Origin: Desulfobacterales bacterium
GTDB lineage: Bacteria > Desulfobacterota > Desulfobacteria > Desulfobacterales > JAHEIW01
Direction of reading: 5' to 3'
Assembly (NCBI GenBank): GCA_030066985.1
Contig: JASJAN010000006.1
Location: 1-64,000, forward strand
DNA length: 64,000 nucleotides
Part shown: piece by piece, positions 54,453 to 63,811 of the stretch
How positions within the stretch are numbered: position 1 is the first letter of the stretch
Layout: every line of letters begins with the position of its first letter
Translations under genes and position numbers: made by a program
Notes under the pieces: generated by a model
What the model was told of the DNA's origin: nothing
Seen by the model: the letters and a program-made list of their open reading frames with translations, nothing else
Databases searched by the model: none

Positions 54453-55088
54453 TTATTTTCGTTTTTTCTTCTTTCGCTTATTCGTCTGTTTTTGCGGAGG
54501 CGGCTCCACAAACTTATAGGTCACCGCTGTGCAGGATGTGTTCAGGTCCAATGTATCCCCTGCGCGTTTCATCGAAATATTTCTGATGTTGACAATACGA
54601 GACAGGCGCGCAACCTTGTCGAAGAAAACTGCCAGATCGTGATAACCACCTTTGACACTCATCTCCACAGGGATTTCAGCATAAAATTCCTTACGCACTT
54701 CGGACTTGGGCTGAAACAATAAAAATTCCAGCCCCGCGTCCTGGCCGGATCTGGAAATACTGGTCAACAATGAAGGGATCTCTTCTCTTTCAGGCAGAGC
54801 TCTCATTGCGGTTTTAAATTGCACCTCGGCTTCTTGCATTTGCTTTTGAAACTTTTCTAAATTGGCCGCATTTTGCTTAGCAACTTTCAGTTTTTTCTCC
54901 AGGGTCTTGAGCTGTTTATCCAGCTTGCTAATTTCCGCTAATTTGGGTTTGTAAAGTACAAAAACAAAAATGGCGATAATCGCAATAAAGACACCTGAAA
55001 AAATCAGGATCCGTTGGATCTTTGATATTTTTTCGATCTTGGCGAAAAAGGCATCAACTCCTGAAGTTGTTCCCTGTGTTGGATTCAT
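54453..55088 (-). CDS. pilO: Type IV pilus inner-membrane protein PilO
   Basis: A 211-residue protein with one N-terminal helix (about 30-48), a coiled coil (about 55-100, KLDKQLKTLEKKLKVAKQNAANLEKFQKQ), and a ferredoxin-like periplasmic domain (KGGYHDLAVFFDKVARLSRIVNIRNI). The tail is very basic (KQTNKRKKKKRK). It forms heterodimers with PilN. Its ATG overlaps the pilN stop by one base (TAATG). Confidence 0.9.
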   Translation of the reverse strand: MNPTQGTTSGVDAFFAKIEKISKIQRILIFSGVFIAIIAIFVFVLYKPKLAEISKLDKQLKTLEKKLKVAKQNAANLEKFQKQMQEAEVQFKTAMRALPEREEIPSLLTSISRSGQDAGLEFLLFQPKSEVRKEFYAEIPVEMSVKGGYHDLAVFFDKVARLSRIVNIRNISMKRAGDTLDLNTSCTAVTYKFVEPPPQKQTNKRKKKKRK

Positions 55089-55678
55089 TATGTTTTGACC
55101 CTCGGCTTACGTTTATTTGCGGATTGGGGTTTTTGTGGCGGCACTTTGGTGCAGACAATTTGGAAACTTTTTAAGTTTGTTTTCTGCACCTCTTGGCGTC
55201 TTACCGTTTTTAGCTCGACATTGCTAAATAAACCGCTCTTTTGAAGACGAACCATAAAATCTGCCACTGTTTTTTCATCCAGTGCGATTCCGGTGATTCT
55301 TACCGTTTTTTCTTGCACGGCCAATTCGGTTAACCACATGCGCTTGGCGACCAATACCTGAGTTATGGTATCCATTAAAACCACCGGTGCGTGGCGATCC
55401 GATTCAAGTTGCTCGATCACGGCCATTTTTTTCCGCAGATTTTCTAAATTCTGACGGATACGAGCAATTTCCTTGTTGATTTCGTTGTATTTTGTCAATT
55501 CGGCGTTGGTGTTTTTTATTTTTTTGTTAAACCTGCTGATTTTAGAACCCAGAGAAAAATTATAATAAAACGCGATAATCAGCACTAACGCCAACGAAAG
55601 CAAAAATAACGATACTTGGCGGCGGACGTTTTCTTTTTTACGGTCGGCCCGAAAAGGGAGCAGATTAATTCGTATCAT
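55088..55678 (-). CDS. pilN: Type IV pilus inner-membrane protein PilN
   Basis: A 196-residue protein. It opens MIRINLLPFR, the PilM-binding motif of PilN (INLLP). One helix is at about 25-45, followed by a coiled coil (about 50-90) and the Fimbrial_N domain (about 100-175). PilM contacts the N-terminal motif in the cytoplasm. It overlaps pilM by 4 nt and pilO by 1 nt. Confidence 0.93.
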   Translation of the reverse strand: MIRINLLPFRADRKKENVRRQVSLFLLSLALVLIIAFYYNFSLGSKISRFNKKIKNTNAELTKYNEINKEIARIRQNLENLRKKMAVIEQLESDRHAPVVLMDTITQVLVAKRMWLTELAVQEKTVRITGIALDEKTVADFMVRLQKSGLFSNVELKTVRRQEVQKTNLKSFQIVCTKVPPQKPQSANKRKPRVKT

Positions 55679-56727
55679 TTGTCATTCACTTTTCTCAATG
55701 CCAGCCCCACGGTGATGGCTGCCTGGGGGGCAACTTGTTTGATAAATTCTGAATCAAAACGGTCACCTACATAGATGCCTTTAAATGGATCAATGGTTTC
55801 TACTTCAGCGGATGCCTCGACACCCAGCAATTCACGAAATTCGCCGATACTGGCGCCACCTCCGCTCAAAATAATACGCTTGATCTGATCATCCGGGTAA
55901 GTGGAGTAGAAAAAATCAAGCGCACGTCTTATTTCAGTACACCAGTCGGCAACCACCGATGACACAATGCCCTTTAAATCTTCTGCTGACAGACGATCCG
56001 GATTGTCGCCGAATTTAAGCTGTTCAGCCTCATCAAAACTGCAGTCGACCAAAGAAATAATTTTTTGATTGATCTGGCTGCAGCCTAAAGAGACATCGCG
56101 CATGAACACAGAGTTATTGCCTTTGAGAATATTCAAAGACGTCTTGCTGGCGCCAATATCGATCAATGCAATGTTATCTTCGCCGGGGTCATAACCGACC
56201 TCAAATGAATTCTGCAGGGCGAAGGCTTCAACATCAATGATGCAGGGATTAAGGCCGGCCAGATTTGCCAGGTTATAATAGTCATCGACCATTTCTTTTT
56301 TGGCAGCGACCAGAAACACATTCATTTGATTGGAGTTGGTTTCGTTTGGCCCCAGTATCTGAAAATCCAGATTTACATCGCTGATATCAAAAGGGATGTA
56401 TTGCTCAGCTTCAAAATGAATGGTTTCTTGCAGTTGCTCTTCGTCCATGGTTTGGACAGCGATTTTTTTGACGATAACTGAATAGCCGCCAATGGATATG
56501 GCCACATTGCGCTCCTTAATATTATAGCCTTTAAAAAGCTGGCGAATCGCTTCAGCGACCGATTCCGGGTCATTGATGTTGCCGTCTTCAATGGCACCAT
56601 GGGGAATGTCGGTCATGCCGAAGCGTTTTAATTCTCGGCCGCGTTTAGACTCCGAGATTTCAGTCGCCTTTAAGGAGCGGGATCCAATGTCGAGTCCGAC
56701 TAGGGTGTCTTTTTTACTAAATACCAT
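55675..56727 (-). CDS. pilM: Type IV pilus actin-like ATPase PilM
   Basis: A 350-residue cytoplasmic actin/FtsA-like protein. The phosphate-1 motif is LVGLDIGSRSLKATEI (about 9-24), the phosphate-2 motif IALIDIGASKTSLNIL (about 190-205), and the adenosine motif IILSGGGASIGEFRELLG (about 289-306). It organises PilNO. The ATG is at 56727, 10 nt after the small HTH gene at 56737, so that gene may be the first gene of the operon. Confidence 0.94.
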   Translation of the reverse strand: MVFSKKDTLVGLDIGSRSLKATEISESKRGRELKRFGMTDIPHGAIEDGNINDPESVAEAIRQLFKGYNIKERNVAISIGGYSVIVKKIAVQTMDEEQLQETIHFEAEQYIPFDISDVNLDFQILGPNETNSNQMNVFLVAAKKEMVDDYYNLANLAGLNPCIIDVEAFALQNSFEVGYDPGEDNIALIDIGASKTSLNILKGNNSVFMRDVSLGCSQINQKIISLVDCSFDEAEQLKFGDNPDRLSAEDLKGIVSSVVADWCTEIRRALDFFYSTYPDDQIKRIILSGGGASIGEFRELLGVEASAEVETIDPFKGIYVGDRFDSEFIKQVAPQAAITVGLALRKVNDK

Positions 56728-56736
56728 GAGATGCTC

Positions 56737-56937
56737 TTAGTCCTTAAATATTTTGTCTTTATCGGTTATTTTAAGGCCCAATGCCAAAATAATTTTACGT
56801 TTGGTTTCCATGCGACATGGCATGCCCTTTTCAATGCGGGCAATTGTAATGGGTGAAACCCGTGCTTCCCGGGCAAGCTCAGCTTTGCTCATAAGCAATG
56901 ATTCTCTGGTTTCCTTTAAGCGATTTTTACTGGCCAT
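56737..56937 (-). CDS. Small XRE-type helix-turn-helix regulator
   Basis: A 66-residue protein that is just one Cro/CI HTH: LKETRESLLMSKAELAREARVSPITIARIEKG. The final residues KRKIILALGLKITDKDKIF are the usual fifth helix and a short tail. It has no sensor or dimerisation extension. It lies 10 nt before pilM in the same direction, so it is probably co-transcribed with the pil genes and may regulate them; this is inferred. Start ATG 56937 follows GGAAATCC. Confidence 0.82.
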   Translation of the reverse strand: MASKNRLKETRESLLMSKAELAREARVSPITIARIEKGMPCRMETKRKIILALGLKITDKDKIFKD

Positions 56938-57602
56938 GGATCAAGGATTTCCTATTTTGAAGTACGGATTATAATGGATGCGAAAACATTTTAAATGGGA
57001 TTTGATCATAAATAAGTGTTAATTAACTAAATTTTCGCATATAATCCTATAGGAGTCAAGCAGTTATATATAAAACATATATAATTACAATTAGTTATGT
57101 TATTTTGTAGCTTAATTATATTTAATTACCGTATCTGGTAGAGAAACATTTGCAGCCGATGTGAATATTGTCAGCTGTGTCAAATTGTCTGGCTGATCCG
57201 TATGCCTCCTTTTTGCGGTTTGAATGGCTTCCAGGCAGCACAATGAATTGGCCACCTTGTTGGTAAAACCGATTTTGCGTGTTATATTGTGATGCTGGAC
57301 AGTTGCCTTGCAAGTTTTGCGCCAATACATATAGATAAATAGACCAGCCACCAAATTATTGAATTAAATAATAATTACAGTTATTTAAAAAATGACATTG
57401 CAGGTGCTTTTGATAATACATTTGAGGGTAGGGTCATTTTTTGCAGAAGCTGGGCAATAATGTCCAGGTACAGCGTCAAATTTTTGGTAGAAGCGGTCAA
57501 ATAATTTCCAACTTAAACGGAAAAAGCTTTAACTTGACTTGAAAAATTAGTATTCTTAACCCGCTTCCTAAAGAGCCATTGATATTATTAAAATTTTTAC
57601 TA
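56938..57602. other. Long A/T-rich intergenic region upstream of pil and the kinase genes
   Basis: A 665-nt gap between two divergent transcripts. It is strongly A/T-rich (near 57000-57120) and holds a possible small minus-strand frame (57112-57354, 80 codons) that I do not believe. I see no tRNA, no clear sigma-54 box and no hairpin. It should carry the promoters of both sides. Confidence 0.45.
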
Positions 57603-59066
57603 ATGGAACCCAAATTACCAGAAGATAAACTCAAACCTTTTCGCCTGGTCAAATATTTTGCCTTCAGTGGACTGGTGGTTATTTTTTTGGCGACCATTAT
57701 ATTCTCAGCGCTTAATACGCATTGGGTAAAATCCATGCAGCGTAAAAAAAGCGAGGACTATGCGCATGTAATGATCGAAAATCTGAACCACCAGGTTTTT
57801 GTGCAGTTCATTGTTCCCGTGGGGTTGATGTACGGTAAAATCCGATTGAGCAACCGGGAGCAGTTTGAGCGCATGGACAACGTGGTGCGCAGCACAATGC
57901 ATAGCTTTGAGGTCGACAAGATCAATATCTACAGTATGGACAATGAGATCTCTTATAGCTTTGATCAGTATTTGATCGGTCGTCAAAACTACGGTGGCAC
58001 TGGTTATTTGCAGGCGCGGTCGGGCAAATGGAACCACAAACTGGTTCAACGGGGAAATTTTTTACAAATTTTGCTGGGTTTTCCTAAGAATGTTCAACTA
58101 ATCACCTTTGCCCCATTGCGCTGGGAACCGCAGCTGGGCAAAATTTCAGGGCAGATCCTTGGTGTGGTCGAGATTGCGCAGGATCTGTCTGAAGATTATA
58201 AAACTATTTTTCAGATACAGATTCTGGTCGTCATCACCAGCACGCTGCTGATGGGCGCGCTTTTTGTGGTGCTGGTGTTTGTGGTGAAGAGGGGTGAAGG
58301 GATCATTCAACGACGGGCCATGGAACGGTTGCGTCTCAAAGAGCGCTTGGCCCACGCAGAGCGTCTGTCATCTTTGGGCGAAATGGCTGCCGGAATTTCG
58401 CATGAGATTCGCAACCCGCTGGGCATTATCAGAAGCTCTGCCGAACTGTTAAAGAAAAAAATAGCCAAAATCGATCCACAAAATACCTTTCCGGATATCA
58501 TTGTTGAAGAAGCCAGCCGTTTAAATTCAATTATTACTGATTTTATCAATTACGCCAAGCCCAGAAATCCGAATATGGCGCCCTGCCGGGTGGAAGACAT
58601 CATCGATAAAAATTTAGCCTTTCTAGCGGTCCAGAATAAGGAAATGGGCCACGTCATCAAGACTAATTTTCAAGACGACTTGCCGGAAATCATGGCTGAT
58701 TCGGCCATGCTGTATCAGTCGTTTCTGAATATATTGCTAAATGCCATGCAGTCGATGCCGGATGGCGGCAGGATCCTTGTTGAGGTCAGTTCCAATGACC
58801 ATCGGGTAACGATGCATTTTGATGATGACGGCCAAGGTATTCCGCCCGAGAATATGAATAAAATTTGGGATCCGTTCTTTACCACTAAAGAGCAAGGTAC
58901 CGGCCTGGGATTGGGCATTGTCAAAAATATCATCGAGTCCCATGGTGGCAGCATACAGATAGTCAATCGACCCGTCACTGGAGCGCGGGTTACCGTTGAG
59001 CTGCCGCTCAAGCCAGAGACGAAAAATGAGGCACCACAGGGCGAAAAGGCTGCAGAGCGAAATTGA
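57603..59066 (+). CDS. Membrane sensor histidine kinase (PilS/ZraS-like)
   Basis: A 488-residue kinase from ATG 57603 (TTG 57579 is an alternative; neither has a strong ribosome site). TM1 is about 16-37, a periplasmic sensor domain is about 40-190, and TM2 about 195-220. HisKA has EMAAGISHEIRNPLGIIRSS (His267) and the HATPase domain has NILLNAMQSM (N-box), DDDGQGIPPENMN (G1), KEQGTGLGLGIV (G2). The C-terminus is a short polar tail. It precedes a sigma-54 activator by 76 nt, making a two-component pair. The proximity to pil genes suggests PilSR, but ZraSR-type is equally possible. Confidence 0.9.
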   Translation: MEPKLPEDKLKPFRLVKYFAFSGLVVIFLATIIFSALNTHWVKSMQRKKSEDYAHVMIENLNHQVFVQFIVPVGLMYGKIRLSNREQFERMDNVVRSTMHSFEVDKINIYSMDNEISYSFDQYLIGRQNYGGTGYLQARSGKWNHKLVQRGNFLQILLGFPKNVQLITFAPLRWEPQLGKISGQILGVVEIAQDLSEDYKTIFQIQILVVITSTLLMGALFVVLVFVVKRGEGIIQRRAMERLRLKERLAHAERLSSLGEMAAGISHEIRNPLGIIRSSAELLKKKIAKIDPQNTFPDIIVEEASRLNSIITDFINYAKPRNPNMAPCRVEDIIDKNLAFLAVQNKEMGHVIKTNFQDDLPEIMADSAMLYQSFLNILLNAMQSMPDGGRILVEVSSNDHRVTMHFDDDGQGIPPENMNKIWDPFFTTKEQGTGLGLGIVKNIIESHGGSIQIVNRPVTGARVTVELPLKPETKNEAPQGEKAAERN

Positions 59067-59141
59067 TATTTGGCTTTAACTGAGGTCATATGTGTGACAA
59101 CCACTAACCCCAAAAATGATTCAAACCAAAGCTAATTTGCC

Positions 59142-60524
59142 ATGGAAACCATTCTTATTGTTGATGACGAAAAAAATTATCTGACCATTTTAAGCGCACT
59201 TCTGGATGAAGAAGGCTATGAGGTGTTAACTGCCCCCGGGGGTCAGGAGGCGTTGGATCTGCACAAAACTGCTGATTTGGATCTTATTCTCACCGATATG
59301 AAGATGCCCGGGATGGACGGCATTGAATTACTTGAAAAAGTAAAAGCAAATGATCCAGATTTGCCGGTTCTCATGATGACGGCCCACGGCACGGTGGATA
59401 AAGCAGTTGAGGCCATGCAGAAAGGGGCCTATACCTATATCCTGAAGCCTTTCGACAATGAGCGTTTGATCATTTATGTGAAAAAAGCCATCGCCATGTA
59501 TCAGGTGGTCAAAGAAAACCGCCGCTTGCGCGATGCGGTTGAATCCCAATTTCGTTTCGATAACATTATTGGTAAAAGCAAAAAAATGCGGGATATTTTT
59601 GATACCATCCAGAAAGTGGCACCCTCTGGAGCAACGGTTTTAATTGAAGGCGAAAGCGGTACCGGAAAAGAACTGATTGCGCGGTCCCTTCATTTTAACT
59701 CAACCCGGCGTGAAAAACCTTTTGTGGCTGTAAATTGTTCGGCACTTGCTGAAAATTTGTTGGAAAGCGAGCTTTTTGGCCACGAAAAAGGCGCGTTTAC
59801 CGGGGCGGTGGCCACCAAAAAAGGCCGTTTCGAGTTGGCCGACGGCGGGACTTTGTTTTTGGATGAAATTGGGGAATTATCCCCAAATTTACAGGTTAAA
59901 TTGTTACGGGTATTACAGGAAAAAGTTTTTGAGCGTGTAGGCGGTGTCCGAACCATATCAGTGGACATTCGTATCATTGCTGCCACCAACAAGGATCTGA
60001 AACAGGAAATGATGAACAATCGGTTCCGGGAGGACCTTTTTTATCGACTCAACGTGGTTCATATTGTTTTGCCCCCCTTAAAAGATCGTAAAGAAGATAT
60101 TCGACTGCTGGTGAATCATTTTATAAAAAAATATGCCTCTGAGCGCAAATCCGAAGCGCCGGTCATGGGTGTTGATCAGCAGGTTGACCGGCTTTTTTAT
60201 GACTACAACTGGCCGGGAAATATTAGGGAACTGGAAAACGTCATCGAACGGGTGATGATCTTGTGTGCGGGTGACACCATCCGGGTTTCCGATCTCCCTA
60301 AAGGTTTTAAAGATAATGTTTACAACACATTGCATCTTGAAGGCATACCGGCTAATGCCAAACTCTATGACACGCTGGCCATGATTGAACGCACCATGAT
60401 TGAGCGTGCCCTGAAAATGAGCAACAACGTTCAATCCCATGCGGCTGATTTGCTGGGGATTGGGAAAAGCGGTCTGAATCAGAAAATTAAAAAGTACAAT
60501 CTAGAAGTGGGTGTTAAGCATTAA
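59142..60524 (+). CDS. Sigma-54-dependent response regulator (NtrC family)
   Basis: A 460-residue regulator. Receiver: D8/D9 and phospho-acceptor D52 (LILTDMKMPGMDG), with Lys near 102 (YILKPF). AAA+: Walker A GESGTGKE near 171, an intact GAFTGA loop in GHEKGAFTGAVATKKG (about 211-216), and Walker B GTLFLDEIGELS. The Fis-type HTH is QSHAADLLGIGKSGLNQKI. All catalytic parts are intact, unlike the NtrX-like gene at 39377. It should activate sigma-54 promoters for the kinase partner at 57603. Confidence 0.95.
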   Translation: METILIVDDEKNYLTILSALLDEEGYEVLTAPGGQEALDLHKTADLDLILTDMKMPGMDGIELLEKVKANDPDLPVLMMTAHGTVDKAVEAMQKGAYTYILKPFDNERLIIYVKKAIAMYQVVKENRRLRDAVESQFRFDNIIGKSKKMRDIFDTIQKVAPSGATVLIEGESGTGKELIARSLHFNSTRREKPFVAVNCSALAENLLESELFGHEKGAFTGAVATKKGRFELADGGTLFLDEIGELSPNLQVKLLRVLQEKVFERVGGVRTISVDIRIIAATNKDLKQEMMNNRFREDLFYRLNVVHIVLPPLKDRKEDIRLLVNHFIKKYASERKSEAPVMGVDQQVDRLFYDYNWPGNIRELENVIERVMILCAGDTIRVSDLPKGFKDNVYNTLHLEGIPANAKLYDTLAMIERTMIERALKMSNNVQSHAADLLGIGKSGLNQKIKKYNLEVGVKH

Positions 60525-60583
60525 AGCGCTGCTACCAGGCAACTGAACGGTTGGCTTGAAATGTCGCTTTGTTGGAGCGGTCT

Positions 60584-61291
60584 TCAGGAGGATGATTCAC
60601 GATTTTGAGCACTTAATTCCTCTTGAACCATGTCAAAATAAAATGAGTTTGGGTAGTCATCCAGGATTTTTTGAAGCGCTTGTTGGCTTTTAGCGGCTTC
60701 GCCTAATTTTTGGTAAATCCAACCCAGGTTTAACAACGCATCCTCCCGAACCATCGAATCCGTGTGTGTGGTGGCACGTTCAAAATAAACAGCTGCATTT
60801 TGCGGATCATCCATTTGTTGATAGGCATACCCCAGACTGTTCAAAATTAGGCTGTATACGGCGTTATCGTCCTTAAAGTCATTAAGGGACTGCTTGTAAA
60901 GTGTTATGGCCTTATCATATTGGCTCGCATCGTAACTGATGTTAGCGTAAATTACCCGGGCCAGTTTGCCCCCCGCATTGCCACCGTACTTTTTGATCAG
61001 ATTCTGGAAAGCTTGCGACACTTTGGTGTATGCCTCTGCGGATGATGATGCTGCTCTCAATGTCTGATATTCAGACTGGGTTTGCTGCAGACTTGAAAAG
61101 GCCTTTATCTCGGCGCGCTCTGCAAAATAACGGTAACCCAGAAAAATTAAGACAAAGGCCGCAATTGCCAGGAGCGCGTAAGATAGGTGATTTTGATATT
61201 TTTTGACAAAGGCAATTGCCTTTCCGGTAAAAGTTATGAATTCATCCGGCTGTTTTAATAGCTCTTTACGGGTTTTGTACTTTGCGGCCAT
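60584..61291 (-). CDS. TPR-containing inner-membrane protein (YfgM-like)
   Basis: A 235-residue protein with one membrane helix (about 36-56, then KAFSSLQQTQSEYQ) and a TPR-like periplasmic or cytoplasmic domain with four to five helical repeats such as YDKAITLYKQSLNDF, ILNSLGYAYQQMDDPQNAAVYFERA, and LGWIYQKLGEAAKSQQALQKI. It resembles the YfgM/TPR_21 group that assists protein assembly in the envelope. Start ATG 61291 follows AGGAGGCT-like sequence (ATTTTGGGAGGCTAA). Confidence 0.78.
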   Translation of the reverse strand: MAAKYKTRKELLKQPDEFITFTGKAIAFVKKYQNHLSYALLAIAAFVLIFLGYRYFAERAEIKAFSSLQQTQSEYQTLRAASSSAEAYTKVSQAFQNLIKKYGGNAGGKLARVIYANISYDASQYDKAITLYKQSLNDFKDDNAVYSLILNSLGYAYQQMDDPQNAAVYFERATTHTDSMVREDALLNLGWIYQKLGEAAKSQQALQKILDDYPNSFYFDMVQEELSAQNRESSS

Positions 61292-61384
61292 TTAGCCTCC
61301 CAAAATATCATTTTGTTCAGATCGAAACTTATATCATACAGCTATGGATAAGCGCACGCATTATTTCTAAAAATGGCAGGAGTA

Positions 61385-61475
61385 ATGAAGTACTGGAGTG
61401 TTGGTTTAGCATAATTTGAAGTGTCATTGAATATCTATTTTCCAGTACTCCAGTACTCCATCACTCCAATAACTT
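61385..61475. repeat. Inverted/tandem tactggagt repeat overlapping the pfkB end
   Basis: AGTACTGGAGT (61389-61399) and ACTCCAGTACT (61447-61457) form a perfect 11-bp inverted pair. They are followed by tandem ccagtactccagtactccatcactcc. The pfkB stop codon and its last codons lie in the final unit. It looks like a dispersed repeat that entered the 3' end of the gene. Confidence 0.6.
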
Positions 61476-62459
61476 CCGGATTCTTTCCCAGCCCGATTCG
61501 GGTATATTGGCGCCAACGACCTGGCAGACCTCAAAACCACAAGCCGAGCCCAGCTGGCCGCATCGTTCCATAGAGTATCCGTTGACCAGCCCATATAAAA
61601 AGCCAGCGGCCCATAGATCGCCGGCTCCAGTCGTATCAATCACAGCGGCTCCGGTTTGGGGTTGTATTCGAACGATCTGATGATCACTGGCAATGAAGCT
61701 GCCGCGCGCGCCGACTTTTAGGACAGCAATCTGGGCTTTTTCAGATAGGGCGCCAATGGCTCGGGACTCGTTTTTATGCCCGGTATAGGCCCTGGCCTCA
61801 TCCTCATTGGCAATCAAAATGTCGACAAATGATTCAACAATATGGTCAACCAGCTCGCGGGATTCTCCAACCACATTATAACTGGCCAGATCCAGCGAAA
61901 TTTTTGCACCGCACTGCTGGGCCGTATCTAAGACCTGTAAGATTAAATCTGGATTGAATAGCAAGTAGCCCTCGATATGAACAATGGCGGCGTTTTCAAA
62001 GAATTGCTTGGTTATATCTTGTGGTCTTGTTTCAGCCGAAGCACCCAGGTAGGTGAACATGGAGCGCTGCGCATCGGGTGTAATGATGGAAAGTACCCGG
62101 CCCGTAGGTGAGTCTGAACGCAATAGTAATGGCTCAACATTTTGACGCTTTAAATCGTTTTCAAAGAATCGTCCCATTTGTTCGTTGCCGCATTTGCCCA
62201 CAAAGCGGGCTTTTCCGCCCAGTTTGCCTACCCCGACAACTGTATTGCAAGCGGAACCTCCCGGAACCAGGCTCGGTGGCTGCGTTGTAAGCGATACGGT
62301 TTCTTCAATGAATTCCTTACTGACATATGTCATGCCACCTTTGACGGCGCCGGTTTTCTGCAAAAAATCTTCGTCTTCATGGGCCAATATATCGACCAAT
62401 GCCGAACCCACACCGACAATCAATTGTTTTTCTTTATCTATATTGCCCAATGGTTTCAC
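61461..62459 (-). CDS. PfkB-family sugar/nucleoside kinase (adenosine kinase-like)
   Basis: A 332-residue ribokinase-fold kinase. Landmarks are GGSACNTVVGVGKLGGKARFVGKCG (PfkB signature 1, about 66-90) and signature 2 DTTGAGDLWAAGFLYGLVNG (about 276-295, Asp as base). The sequence pattern is close to bacterial adenosine kinase-type members, but the substrate is not certain. The start is GTG 62459; a distal GGGG is the only ribosome site. It is 18 nt after the SH3 gene. The last codons are within the tactggagt repeat. Confidence 0.85.
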   Translation of the reverse strand: MKPLGNIDKEKQLIVGVGSALVDILAHEDEDFLQKTGAVKGGMTYVSKEFIEETVSLTTQPPSLVPGGSACNTVVGVGKLGGKARFVGKCGNEQMGRFFENDLKRQNVEPLLLRSDSPTGRVLSIITPDAQRSMFTYLGASAETRPQDITKQFFENAAIVHIEGYLLFNPDLILQVLDTAQQCGAKISLDLASYNVVGESRELVDHIVESFVDILIANEDEARAYTGHKNESRAIGALSEKAQIAVLKVGARGSFIASDHQIVRIQPQTGAAVIDTTGAGDLWAAGFLYGLVNGYSMERCGQLGSACGFEVCQVVGANIPESGWERIRKLLE

Positions 62460-62477
62460 GTATGTTGATCTACCCCT

Positions 62478-62915
62478 TTACCAGACCAATGCTTTATGGA
62501 TCCAACCTTTATCCCCATCAGAATGCTCGATGTTTATCCAGCTGCCCTGGCGCTTGAGGACTTTAAAGGGTATGCCTTTTTCAACCGTGAAAAGCACATT
62601 GTGAGTGGTGCCGGGACCGGATCGAATATTGCATTTATCATTTTTTGTTATCACCGCCGGAATTTTGCCTACCAGCGACTTATGTACCCAGCCTCTGTCA
62701 TCTTCAAAGTCTTTAAACTGGTACCATTCGCCGGATTTGTCAATTACCAGTAGCGGGAAAAATTTCTCTACCTTCCATAAAATGTTGTGACGCGTGCCCG
62801 GGCCGGAACGAATATTGGCAACCGGAGCCTTTACTGCCAGGCGCTCTGCAAATGCCGTGGCGGAGAACACCAGTACCAGCAGCAAGATAATGACGGATCG
62901 GACGTTAGCTGGCAT
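62478..62915 (-). CDS. Secreted protein with two bacterial SH3 domains
   Basis: A 145-residue protein. A Sec signal (hydrophobic about 8-22, cleavage after AFA) is followed by two SH3_3 domains: APVANIRSGPGTRHNILWKVEKFFPL (about 30-55) and DKCNIRSGPGTTHNVLFTVEKGIPF (about 92-117), each ended by the GWVHKSLVG/GWIHKALVW strand. SH3_3 domains bind peptidoglycan or metal ions; this one is likely periplasmic. ATG 62915 has GAGGAGG upstream. It may share a transcript with the pfkB gene. Confidence 0.85.
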   Translation of the reverse strand: MPANVRSVIILLLVLVFSATAFAERLAVKAPVANIRSGPGTRHNILWKVEKFFPLLVIDKSGEWYQFKDFEDDRGWVHKSLVGKIPAVITKNDKCNIRSGPGTTHNVLFTVEKGIPFKVLKRQGSWINIEHSDGDKGWIHKALVW

Positions 62916-63067
62916 CTATTTTCCTCCTCATTAATCTCCTTAGAACCCCGTCTCATATTGATGTTAGCATCATCGAATTCGGCTTTGAGCCTCTGTTTCC
63001 GGTACGAAAATGACTGATTGTTAAGCGATTCAGGTGCCGGTTGTCAAGCCCGAGCCACCAAAGCAGT

Positions 63068-63712
63068 CTATACAGAAAAAAAGATCATTTCCGGCAGCTG
63101 AACACATGTTAATTGGTTGCCATATACGGCGCCGGTATCGATACCGATTTTGTTGGTCTGTACTAAGGGCTCCTTAAAGGGCGTATGTCCAAATATAACG
63201 CGTTTGCCAAAGTTGTAGTCAGAATAAATGAATTCATCCCGGATCCAGAGCAGGTCTGCTTCTTTCTGAGATTCGAGTGGGATTTTTTCGCGAAGACCGG
63301 CGTGTACAAAGATATAATCTTCGGTTTGATAATAAAGACGTAACCCACTCAGAAATTCAAGATGCGCCGCCGGCACCGGGTAATCTTCAGATGCATCCCG
63401 GTTGTTCAAATAAGCGTCCAGGGTTTGTTGGCCGCTGTTTAGCAGATAGGTAAACCGATCTATACCGTCTAAATAATTTTGCAGCATATCCTCATGGTTA
63501 CCTTTTAAGAAAATAATGCCCGGCGAGCGCTTTTTTAAATCAATCAAATAATCCAACACCTCGATGGAGCCTGGCCCCCGATCGATATAATCACCGATAA
63601 ACAGCAACTGGTCCTGTTCCATATCTATCGGAATTTTATCCATGAGTGCACACAGCTTATCATAACAGCCATGAATATCACCGACGGCAAAAATTTTTTG
63701 CATATGTCCCAT
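63068..63712 (-). CDS. PPP-family serine/threonine or diadenosine phosphatase
   Basis: A 214-residue metallophosphatase of the PPP family. The motifs are GDIHGCYDKL (GDxHG), GDYIDRGPGSIEVLDYL (GDxxDRG), KGNHEDML (GNHE), and the C-terminal FGHTPFKEPL with IDTGAVYGNQLTCVQL. These match the bacterial diadenosine tetraphosphatase/PrpE group; both Ser/Thr and Ap4A activity are possible. ATG 63712 or ATG 63703 are the starts. It probably belongs to one leftward group with the partial gene at the right edge. Confidence 0.9.
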   Translation of the reverse strand: MGHMQKIFAVGDIHGCYDKLCALMDKIPIDMEQDQLLFIGDYIDRGPGSIEVLDYLIDLKKRSPGIIFLKGNHEDMLQNYLDGIDRFTYLLNSGQQTLDAYLNNRDASEDYPVPAAHLEFLSGLRLYYQTEDYIFVHAGLREKIPLESQKEADLLWIRDEFIYSDYNFGKRVIFGHTPFKEPLVQTNKIGIDTGAVYGNQLTCVQLPEMIFFSV

Positions 63713-63811
63713 TATTTCACAAATTCACTGGCCAGACAAATTTTCAGGCGCTGAAAAATGAACCATACCGATCCTTGCTTGCAATTGACAGATTGTGCAG
63801 CCAACCCTTTC

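Noticed and set aside
57112-57354. Minus-strand frame of 80 codons in the pil/kinase gap
   Set aside because: Composition is unlike the neighbours, it has no ribosome site and no recognisable domain; the start lies in A/T-rich DNA.
57534-57562. Possible promoter TTGACT before the kinase gene
   Set aside because: The -10 at 17 nt reads TAACCC, a poor match.
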